Part shown: positions 57,883 to 64,000 of the stretch, in pieces | Layout of the letters: each line of letters starts with the position of its first letter | Position numbering within the stretch: position 1 is the stretch's first letter | Source of the DNA: Polaromonas sp. AER18D-145 | Lineage (GTDB): Bacteria; Pseudomonadota; Gammaproteobacteria; Burkholderiales; Burkholderiaceae_C | Assembly (NCBI RefSeq): GCF_002379095.1 | Contig: NZ_NBZV01000012.1 | Location: forward strand, 33,786-97,785 | DNA: 64,000 bases | Reading direction: 5' to 3' | Translations under genes and position numbers: made by a program | Notes under the pieces: generated by a model | What the model saw: only the letters and a program-made list of their open reading frames with translations | The model's database searches: none | What the model was told of the DNA's origin: nothing

Positions 57883-58881
57883 ATGTCTGAACTCAAGTTC
57901 CCCCGCGTTGTATCTCGCCGCCGCTTCAATCTGGCCATCACGGCCGGGGCGGCCACCGTCTGCGCGCCCCTGCTGGCCCAGAGCGCCTGGCCGAACAAGC
58001 CGATCCGCATCATCGTGCCCTACACGCCGGGCGGCTTCACCGACCAGATGGCGCGCATTGTGCAGGTGGGCCTGCAGAACCGCTTGCAGCAAACCGTGAC
58101 CATCGACAACAAGCCGGGCGCCAACAGCATCATCGGGGTGGACTTGCTGGCCAAGGCGCCGGCTGACGGCAGCACCTTTGCCGTGGTGATTGCCGCCTAT
58201 GCCGCCAACACCACGCTGTACCCCAAGCTGCCCTACGACCCGCGCAAGGACCTGACCGGCGTGTCCCTGATGGGCGTGTCGCCGCTGCTGGCTGCCGTCA
58301 ACAACGACGCCCCCTTCAAGACGGCAAAAGAGCTGATTGGCTACGCGCGTGCCTACCCCGGCAAAGTCAGCTTCGGTTCTTCCGGCAACGGTTCAGCCGC
58401 CCACCTGACCAGCGAGCTGCTCAAGTCCATCACCAAGACCTACATGGTGCACATTCCCTACCGCGGCGCGGTGCCGGCCCTGACGGATTTGATAGGCGGG
58501 CAGATCCAGCTGTTTTTTGACGCACCGACCGGGCTGATCAACCAGGGCAAGGCAGGCCGGGTGCGGCTGATCGGCGTCGCGAGCGACCGCCGCCTGCCGG
58601 CGGTACCGGACGTCCCGACCTTCATCGAGCAGGGTTTTGCCGGCTTCACCGGCAGCACCTGGGCCGGCATGCTGGCACCGGCGGCCACCCCGAAGGACAT
58701 TGTCCGGCGCATGTCGGACGAAGTCGGACGCATCATCCGCAGCGATGAAACACGTGCGCGGCTCGATGCCATGGGGACTTTCGGTGTTGGCAGCACGCCG
58801 GAGGAGTTCGACGCCTTTATTGCGCTGGAGACGACCAAATGGGCGAAGGTGATCCGGGAGGCCGGCGTCAAGGCCGATTGA
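57883..58881 (+). CDS. Bug-family tripartite tricarboxylate transporter binding protein
   Basis: 332 residues. Tat-like signal (SRRRFNLAITAGAATVCAPL), then the Bug fold: WPNKPIRIIVPYTPGGFTDQ, NKPGANSIIGVDLLAKAPAD, GKVSFGSSGNGSAAHLTSEL and HIPYRGAVPALTDLIGGQIQ. Periplasmic binding protein of the TctC family, which expanded strongly in Burkholderiales. The ligand is unknown and no tctAB genes are nearby. The preceding gap from 57692 is short and shows no gene. Confidence 0.92.
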   Translation: MSELKFPRVVSRRRFNLAITAGAATVCAPLLAQSAWPNKPIRIIVPYTPGGFTDQMARIVQVGLQNRLQQTVTIDNKPGANSIIGVDLLAKAPADGSTFAVVIAAYAANTTLYPKLPYDPRKDLTGVSLMGVSPLLAAVNNDAPFKTAKELIGYARAYPGKVSFGSSGNGSAAHLTSELLKSITKTYMVHIPYRGAVPALTDLIGGQIQLFFDAPTGLINQGKAGRVRLIGVASDRRLPAVPDVPTFIEQGFAGFTGSTWAGMLAPAATPKDIVRRMSDEVGRIIRSDETRARLDAMGTFGVGSTPEEFDAFIALETTKWAKVIREAGVKAD

Positions 58882-58971
58882 GGCCGGCCTGCCGAAGCAG
58901 GGCAGGCAGGAAAAAAGACGGAAAAGAGAAGAAGAGCGAGGAAGGGCGAGAAGAGGGCCGCGGACGGCCGC

Positions 58972-59520
58972 TTATTCGCCGGTCGCGTTGGCCTGGGCGG
59001 TGCGCTGGACGCGGCGCGCACCGTCGAAGCGGCGGGCCCAGTAAGCGACGCTCAGGCTTTCAACCCGCACTTCGGCACCGGGCTTGGGCGCATGGATGAA
59101 TTTGCCCTCGCCGACATAAATGCCGACATGGCTGAAGGCCCGCTTCATGGTGTTGAAAAACACCAGGTCGCCGGGCTGCAACTCGGTTTTGTCGATGTTC
59201 TGTGTGGCGGCGGCCTGCTGTTCGGCGCGGCGCGGCAACACCAAGCCCACGGTCTGCTCGTAGATGGCTTTCACAAAACCGCTGCAGTCCACCCCGGTCT
59301 CGGCCGTGTTGCCGCCACGCCGGTAAGGCACACCCAGGAAACCCATGGCATTGACCACCAGCTCGGAGGCCTTGTGGCTGACCGACTGCCGCACCTGGTC
59401 CATCCTGTTGAGCAGACCCTTGTCGGCAAGGAATTTGTCCATGTCGTCACCAGAATGACCGGGCGCAGCCTGCACAGTGGCAGCCAGCAGAAGGCAGGTG
59501 AGGAGCAGGGGGATACGCAT
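58972..59520 (-). CDS. NlpC/P60-family cell-wall peptidase
   Basis: 182 residues. Signal peptide (LLLTCLLLAATVQAAPGHSG) and a C-terminal C40 peptidase domain with catalytic Cys in VDCSGFVKAIYEQ (about residue 82), His in FSHVGIYVGEGKF and a third polar residue in HAPKPG. Likely a peptidoglycan endopeptidase. Single gene, convergent with the Bug gene. Confidence 0.9.
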   Translation of the reverse strand: MRIPLLLTCLLLAATVQAAPGHSGDDMDKFLADKGLLNRMDQVRQSVSHKASELVVNAMGFLGVPYRRGGNTAETGVDCSGFVKAIYEQTVGLVLPRRAEQQAAATQNIDKTELQPGDLVFFNTMKRAFSHVGIYVGEGKFIHAPKPGAEVRVESLSVAYWARRFDGARRVQRTAQANATGE

Positions 59521-59756
59521 GGCCGCAAGGGTACTTGAAGGACAAGTCCTACGTCAAGCTAAAGTTTTTTCTAGATTGCGTTGGTAAGCCATTGATTTGT
59601 AACGATTTACGACAATTAGCGTCTTTGAGGCTGAAAGGCAGCGTCTTCCTCAGGGAAAACCCACAGGCCGATATCCGCAAGGCGACAGTGGCATATTGCC
59701 ACATGGACCGGCGCCCTCCCTGGCGCAGATCTCTTGTCTGAATCCAGGAGTGAAAT
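59521..59756 (+). other. Gene-free leader region before the sugar dehydrogenase
   Basis: 236 nt. Several small hairpins are visible: GTGGCA-TAT-TGCCAC (59688-59702) and GCGCC-CTCCCT-GGCGC just before the ribosome site. No ORF or known RNA motif recognised. May be a structured leader. Confidence 0.35.
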
Positions 59757-60902
59757 ATGCACTTACCCCTTATGTCGTTTGCTCTGTATGCTACTGTTTT
59801 GATAGCATTTTCAGGTGTGGAGGCACAGGCGCAGACGGTTCGACCGGAGGCCGTCGCCACGGGCCTGCAAAACCCCTGGGCCCTGGCTTTTTTGCCGCAG
59901 GGGCGCTTCCTGGTCACGGAAAGGCCCGGCCGCCTGCGTGTGGTGGAGGCCGATGGCTGGCTCGGTCCGCCCGTGCCCGGGCTGCCCGCCATTGACGCCG
60001 GCGGGCAGGGCGGCCTGCTCGATGTCATCACGGACGCCAGCTTTGCGGTCAACCGCCGGATCTACTTCTGCTTTTCCGAACCGGCTGCCTCGGGCGGCGG
60101 CAACAGCACGGCGCTGGCCCGCGCCACCCTGGCCGCTGACAACAGCCGGCTCGAGGACGTGCAGGTGCTTTTCAGCCAGAAGCCCAAGTTTTCCAGCAGC
60201 GCGCATTTTGGTTGCCGCATCGTCGAAGCCCACCAGGACGGCAAGCCCGACGGCACGTTGTTCCTGACCCTGGGTGATCGTTATTCGCGCATGCAGGACG
60301 CGCAAAAACTCGACAACCACCACGGCAAGGTGATCCGCATCAACAAGGACGGCACCGTTCCGAAAGACAACCCCTTTGTCGGGCGGGCGGGTGCCTTGCC
60401 GGAAATCTGGAGTTATGGCCACCGCAACATGCAGGGCGCAACCTTGGCGCCAGACGGTACCTACTGGACCCACGAGCACGGCCCGCAGGGCGGCGATGAA
60501 ATCAACCTGCCGCAGCCCGGCCGCAACTACGGCTGGCCGGTCATCACCTACAGCGAAAACTACGGTGGCGGCAAGATGGGCGAGGGCATCACCGCCAAGG
60601 CCGGCATGGCGCAGCCGCTGCATTACTGGGTGCCGTCCATTGCACCTTCGGGCATGGTGTTTCTGACGAGCGGGCGTTATGGCCAGGCCTGGCAGGGCAA
60701 CCTGTTTGTCGGTTCGCTGAAGTTCGGCTACCTCAACCGCATCGAATTGACCGCGCCTTTCAAGGGCCAGGTCGTGCGCGAGCACAAGCTGCTCGATGGC
60801 GGCGGTGAACGCATTCGCGATGTACGGCAGGGACCGGACGGCCTGCTCTATGTGCTGACCGACAGCCCGCGCGGCCGCCTGCTGCGGCTGCAGCCCGGCT
60901 GA
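59757..60902 (+). CDS. PQQ-dependent aldose sugar dehydrogenase (YliI-like)
   Basis: 381 residues. Signal peptide (ALYATVLIAFSGVEAQAQ), then a six-bladed propeller of the soluble glucose dehydrogenase type: GLQNPWALAFLPQGRFLVTE, LDNHHGKVIRINKDGTVPKD, GHRNMQGATLAPDGTYWTHE, HGPQGGDEINLPQPGRNYGW and a C-terminal GPDGLLYVLTD. Periplasmic PQQ-dependent oxidation of aldoses is the family role. No pqq genes are in the window. The signal peptide contains a 17-nt palindrome of the dispersed family (59790-59806). Confidence 0.9.
   Translation: MHLPLMSFALYATVLIAFSGVEAQAQTVRPEAVATGLQNPWALAFLPQGRFLVTERPGRLRVVEADGWLGPPVPGLPAIDAGGQGGLLDVITDASFAVNRRIYFCFSEPAASGGGNSTALARATLAADNSRLEDVQVLFSQKPKFSSSAHFGCRIVEAHQDGKPDGTLFLTLGDRYSRMQDAQKLDNHHGKVIRINKDGTVPKDNPFVGRAGALPEIWSYGHRNMQGATLAPDGTYWTHEHGPQGGDEINLPQPGRNYGWPVITYSENYGGGKMGEGITAKAGMAQPLHYWVPSIAPSGMVFLTSGRYGQAWQGNLFVGSLKFGYLNRIELTAPFKGQVVREHKLLDGGGERIRDVRQGPDGLLYVLTDSPRGRLLRLQPG
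59790..59806 (+). repeat. Palindromic element copy 11, terminal 17-mer only
   Basis: GCTACTGTTTTGATAGC in the signal-peptide codons, read A-T-V-L-I-A in the family phase. The rest of the element is not clearly present. Confidence 0.45.
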
Positions 60903-60955
60903 TGCAGGGCGTGCCTCTATAGAATGGGCGTTTCTCCAGACCACAGTGAGCCCGC

Positions 60956-61810
60956 GTGTCCGAACGATTTGATGTATTTTTGCAATACCTCCTGCCCAAG
61001 CAGGCTCTGACGGAATTCGGCAGCCACATTGCCTCCATGCAGGGCGGGGCGGTCACGACACGCATCATCCGCTGGTTTGTCGGCAAATACGGCGTGAACA
61101 TGGCCGAGGCTGCCAACCCTGACCTCGGCAGCTACCCGACGTTCAACGAATTTTTCACGCGGGCGCTCAAGCCGGGCGCCCGTCCGCTGGCTGCAGCCGA
61201 CCTGGTCTGTCCGGTGGACGGCGCGATCAGCCAGTTCGGCGCGATCGAGGGCGACCGGATTTTCCAGGCCAAGGGCCACCACTACTCGACCACCGCCCTG
61301 GTCGGCGGCGACCGCGAGCTGGCCGCACAGTTCGAAGGCGGCAGTTTCGCCACCATTTACCTCAGCCCCAAGGACTACCACCGCATCCACATGCCGATGG
61401 GCGGGCGCCTGCTGCGCATGATTTACGTGCCGGGTGAGCTGTTTTCGGTCAACCCGGCCACGGCGCGCGGCGTGCCCGGGCTGTTTGCGCGCAACGAGCG
61501 TGTGGTCTGTGTGTTCGCGTCGGCGCGCGGGCCGTTTGTGCTGGTGCTGGTGGGCGCCACCATTGTTGGCAGCATGGCCACGGTCTGGCACGGCGTGGTC
61601 AACCCGCCCCGGACGAAACAGGTCCGAGAGTGGCGCTACGACGGGCAACCGCCGGTGGAGCTTGCGCAGGGTGACGAAATGGGCCGCTTTTTGCTCGGCT
61701 CCACCGTGGTCATGCTGTTTCCCCGGGGGCCCTGCCGCTTCAATCCGGACTGGGCACCGGGCGCAGCGGTCCGGCTCGGGGAGATGATGGCGAACTGCGC
61801 GGCGCCCTGA
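60956..61810 (+). CDS. psd: Phosphatidylserine decarboxylase
   Basis: Makes phosphatidylethanolamine; self-cleaves at a Ser to form its pyruvoyl group. The cleavage motif LGST is in GRFLLGSTVVMLFPRG (about residue 247). Upstream motifs TFNEFFTRALKPGARPL, CPVDGAISQFG and YLSPKDYHRIHMPMGGRL are typical. 284 aa, GTG start at 60956. Links to cdsA in lipid synthesis. Confidence 0.96.
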   Translation: MSERFDVFLQYLLPKQALTEFGSHIASMQGGAVTTRIIRWFVGKYGVNMAEAANPDLGSYPTFNEFFTRALKPGARPLAAADLVCPVDGAISQFGAIEGDRIFQAKGHHYSTTALVGGDRELAAQFEGGSFATIYLSPKDYHRIHMPMGGRLLRMIYVPGELFSVNPATARGVPGLFARNERVVCVFASARGPFVLVLVGATIVGSMATVWHGVVNPPRTKQVREWRYDGQPPVELAQGDEMGRFLLGSTVVMLFPRGPCRFNPDWAPGAAVRLGEMMANCAAP

Positions 61811-61842
61811 CGTTGGCGGCTGCGCCGAAGCGTCATTTCATT

Positions 61843-61897
61843 GCTATGAATAACATAGCTTCCTGCGACCGTCCCATATGGGCTGGAGGCCATTTTT
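61843..61897 (-). repeat. Palindromic element copy 12, intact intergenic copy
   Basis: Perfect terminal palindrome GCTATGAATAACATAGC (61843-61859), then CTTCCTGCGACCGTCCC, GGGCTGGAGGCC and a T-run. On the minus strand it reads AAAAATGGCCTCCAGCCC to GCTATG..CATAGC. It is the best-preserved copy and serves as reference for the family. Confidence 0.85.
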
Positions 61898-61902
61898 ACT
61901 TA

Positions 61903-62061
61903 AAAACGCAGGCGTTTTAGCCGGTTTGGCCGCGCCCGGGCTGATAGATAGCCGGGCCAATACCGCGCACGAGGCGCGGCGCCTGTTGCAAACCCAGTCG
62001 CTCTTTAGCCTGCAGAAATTGTCCGTGTTTACCGGCCACCCCTGTCAGAGTTGACAGGGGT
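61903..62061 (+). ncRNA. Candidate structured RNA: four consecutive stem-loops
   Basis: AAAACG-CAGG-CGTTTT (61903-61918), GCCCGGGCT/AGCCGGGC with one bulge (about 61934-61957), CCGCGC-ACGAG-GCGCGG (61963-61979) and ACCCCTGTCA-GAGT-TGACAGGGGT (62038-62061, perfect 10-bp stem). No protein signal. The first hairpin may serve as psd terminator. Existence of a transcript is inference. Confidence 0.35.
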
Positions 62062-62180
62062 CTTGCTGCACGCCCTCCACAAGGCGTCTAAATTCAAGCA
62101 CTGGGTGTTGTGCAAACGGCGGCAACGGGCCTGCCGTGATGGATAAACGTCCCTGCAGCTTCCCGGGAAACGAGGATGTG

Positions 62181-62495
62181 ATGAATTACCTCATACGGTT
62201 GGTGGACAACGAGGGATTTCCGGAGGAACAATGCCGCCTCATCGAGCAGCGGTATGACCGAGCCCTGGTCCAGCAGCTCGGCAGTCCGGAGGAGGTGGCG
62301 CAGGCGCGCCGCGCCTGGGTGCAGGCCAAGACCCGGGAGGACGAGGCGACGGGCTCAGATCTCTCACTGGAAGAAAAGCAGGCCATCGTGCGCTGGGAGC
62401 GTGCGGAAGCTGCAGCGCGACTGCTCGCTTTCGAGGGCTACACCGGTGCGCTGGAAGAGCTTTACATCGACGTCAGGCTTGCGCCTGTACCCTAG
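62181..62495 (+). CDS. Hypothetical protein
   Basis: 104 residues, Glu/Ala-rich and probably all helical (NYLIRLVDNEGFPEEQCRLI; LSLEEKQAIVRWERAEAAAR). No signal peptide, no membrane span and no motif I recognise. ATG 62181 has GAGG a short distance upstream; the frame is also open from 62136. Codon use looks like neighbouring genes, so it is probably real. Function unknown. Confidence 0.6.
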   Translation: MNYLIRLVDNEGFPEEQCRLIEQRYDRALVQQLGSPEEVAQARRAWVQAKTREDEATGSDLSLEEKQAIVRWERAEAAARLLAFEGYTGALEELYIDVRLAPVP

Positions 62496-62792
62496 CCTGC
62501 GCCCTCGATCGCCTGGCGGCCTTTCTTCTTTTTGCATGGGACTGCCAGCATGCTTGATGGCGGCCACGGCCTGCCGTGCCCACCAGAATTTTCAGAAAAA
62601 TCAATCAATATAAATCAGCCGCCTGTTTCTTTTTGTAGTCCTTTTTCCATAGTTGGAAGGTTTGCTGGCCCCACCCAACACCTGGTTGTGTTTTTTTGAA
62701 AATGGCGTTTGCTTCTGTTGTCTCCCCTTGTTCTGAACGGTAAATTCGTGGTGCGGTAACCAGACTTATTTACTTCAAAAAGGGACACTTCC
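62496..62792. other. 297-nt gap before the HAMP-array kinase
   Basis: Noticeably AT-richer than the surroundings, with several T-runs near 62629, 62641 and 62690. It probably carries the promoter of the next gene, but no box pair is convincing. No ORF supported. Confidence 0.5.
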
Positions 62793-64000
62793 ATGGAGGC
62801 ACTAGCAGGACGGCCCTTGGTCGAGCGGGATACCGAACTCAAGACATTGCTTCAGGCCCTGAGTGCCTTGCGTCGCGGCGATGCCAAAGTCAGTTTGCCC
62901 ACCGAGTGGGAAGGTATTTACGGCAAGCTGGCTGCAGAATTCAACCAGCTGGCGGCTGTCAGCAGCTTTACCGCCAGCAGGCTGAAGGCGCGCCACACAC
63001 GCAAAGTGACAGGCCAGCGCTCGTCGCAACGGCCGGAGCCCCCCGCGTTGTCGGGCTTCTGGCAGGACAGCGTCGCCGCGGTCGACAGCGCCTGCGCGGA
63101 AACCGAGGCCGCGGCAGAACAGCACCGGGTTTTTCTGTCGGCCCTGGTGGCCTTGCGCAAGGGTGATGTGAAAGCGGCCTTGCCGCAGGACTGGACCGGT
63201 CTTCCCGGCAAGCTGGCCGACGCATTCAACGACGTGGTTGCCGAAAACGTCAGCATGGCCGAAGAGGTGGCCCGCTTGAGCCGCGTCGTTGGCAAGGAGG
63301 GAAAACTCAGGGAAAGAGCCCGGGTGCCCAATGCCAGCGGTTTCTGGCGCGAGTCGGCCGAGTCCATCAATTCCCTGATTGCCGACCTGGTGCACCCCAC
63401 CAGCGAAGTCGCGCGTGTGATCGGCGCCGTTGCGCAGGGCGACCTCTCCAAAAGCATGGCACTGGAGGCGGAAGGCCGGGCCCTCGAGGGCGAGTTTTTG
63501 CGCACGGCCATGATCATCAACAAGATGGTCGAGCAGCTCGGTACCTTTTCGGCCGAGGTGACCCGTGTGGCGCGCGAGGTGGGGACCGAAGGCAAGCTGG
63601 GCGGCCAGGCCGACGTGCAGGGTGTGGCCGGCACATGGAAAGACCTGACTGATTCGGTCAACTCCATGGGTTCGAATCTGACGGCGCAGGTGCGCAACAT
63701 TGCCGAGGTGACGACCGCGGTGGCGGCCGGTGACCTGTCCAAGAAGATCACGGTGGACGTGAAGGGCGAGATCCTCGAACTGAAAAACACCATCAACACC
63801 ATGGTGGACCAGCTGCGTTCGTTTGCTTCGGAAGTGACACGTGTCGCACGAGAGGTCGGGACCGAAGGAAAACTCGGCGGCCAGGCCGACGTGCAGGGTG
63901 TGGCCGGCACATGGAAAGACCTGACCGATTCGGTCAACTCCATGGGTTCGAATCTGACGGCGCAGGTGCGCAACATCGCCGAGGTGACCAAGGCCGTGGC
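62793..64000 (+). CDS. HAMP-repeat sensor kinase, N-terminal part
   Basis: At least 402 codons from ATG 62793, running off the window. No membrane span, so probably cytoplasmic. Two diverged repeats ([40 protein letters not shown]) are followed by HAMP units of about 92 residues ([60 protein letters not shown]). This pattern is typical of HAMP-array hybrid histidine kinases like the fungal Nik1 group, which continue with kinase and receiver domains. Those domains are not in view, so the kinase part is inferred. Confidence 0.8.
   Translation, partial: MEALAGRPLVERDTELKTLLQALSALRRGDAKVSLPTEWEGIYGKLAAEFNQLAAVSSFTASRLKARHTRKVTGQRSSQRPEPPALSGFWQDSVAAVDSACAETEAAAEQHRVFLSALVALRKGDVKAALPQDWTGLPGKLADAFNDVVAENVSMAEEVARLSRVVGKEGKLRERARVPNASGFWRESAESINSLIADLVHPTSEVARVIGAVAQGDLSKSMALEAEGRALEGEFLRTAMIINKMVEQLGTFSAEVTRVAREVGTEGKLGGQADVQGVAGTWKDLTDSVNSMGSNLTAQVRNIAEVTTAVAAGDLSKKITVDVKGEILELKNTINTMVDQLRSFASEVTRVAREVGTEGKLGGQADVQGVAGTWKDLTDSVNSMGSNLTAQVRNIAEVTKAV
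63559..64000 (+). repeat. 276-nt tandem repeat encoding HAMP units
   Basis: The stretch beginning ACCCGTGTGGCGCGCGAGGT recurs 276 nt (92 codons) later with nearly the same bases. The second unit continues past the window end. Confidence 0.85.

Larger units (their letters stand above)
61811..62180. other. 370-nt gene-free region after psd
   Basis: Holds the palindromic element copy at 61843-61897, then a run of stem-loops to 62061 (see separate entries), then about 100 nt leading to the next gene. No convincing ORF. Confidence 0.6.

Noticed and set aside
58887..58907. Hairpin GCCTGCC/GGCAGGC after the Bug gene as intrinsic terminator
   Set aside because: It is followed by an A-run, not a T-run, on the plus strand; not supported as a terminator in either direction.
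59660..59720. Cyclic-di-GMP or similar riboswitch before the sugar dehydrogenase
   Set aside because: GGGAAAACCC and GCAAGGC look vaguely similar, but the conserved core bases and helix arrangement are missing.

Overview
The window reads as a high-GC betaproteobacterial chromosome segment, most likely Comamonadaceae (Polaromonas/Rhodoferax-like). This rests on conserved gene order (rpsB-tsf-pyrH-frr-uppS-cdsA-dxr-rseP-bamA-skp-lpxD-fabZ-lpxA-lpxB-rnhB, then carAB-greA), a monofunctional RelA, a PhaR regulator, a Bug-family binding protein and a betaproteobacterial proteasome homologue (BPH). No species can be fixed from sequence reading alone.

Layout. 1-12495: a truncated 3-hydroxybutyrate dehydrogenase gene, a divergent alpha/beta hydrolase, relA, tRNA-Val(GAC), phaR, rimO, tRNA-Leu(CAG), rnr, a YggT-type membrane protein, and on the minus strand nnrD and dadA. 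12496-28166: the translation / isoprenoid / envelope block, ending in rnhB and a SpoU-type RNA methyltransferase with tight or overlapping junctions. 28167-34960: carAB, greA, a small membrane protein and folD. 35047-38275: a FixJ-type response regulator and a large PAS sensor kinase, divergent from the pyruvate dehydrogenase operon aceE-aceF-(BPH)-lpdA (38547-45689). 45836-56336: a complete nitrous-oxide-reduction cluster, with nosZ-R-D-F-Y-L-L' on the minus strand and a lipoprotein cytochrome c plus apbE/nosX divergently on the plus strand, meeting at an FNR/DNR-like box. 56427-57691: an IS630-type element with its transposase in two frames. 57883-64000: a Bug-type solute-binding protein, an NlpC/P60 peptidase, a PQQ-type sugar dehydrogenase, psd, a small unknown gene and the start of a HAMP-array sensor kinase that runs off the window.

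The most unusual signal is not a gene. A family of roughly 50-60 bp elements ending in a 17-nt palindrome (GCTAT..ATAGC type) occurs about twelve times. Nine copies lie inside protein-coding genes (nnrD, dadA, dxr, lpxB, trmH-like, DUF4149-like, aceF, lpdA, sugar dehydrogenase), and all nine are read in the same codon phase, giving Ala-X-X-X-(Ile/Val)-(Ala/Val). This resembles the in-frame palindromic elements known from Rickettsia, but I know of no name for it here. A second, GC-rich repeat family sits immediately after stop codons (carB, folD, aceF). A 161-bp near-palindrome separates pyrH from frr, and probable structured leaders precede greA and carA.
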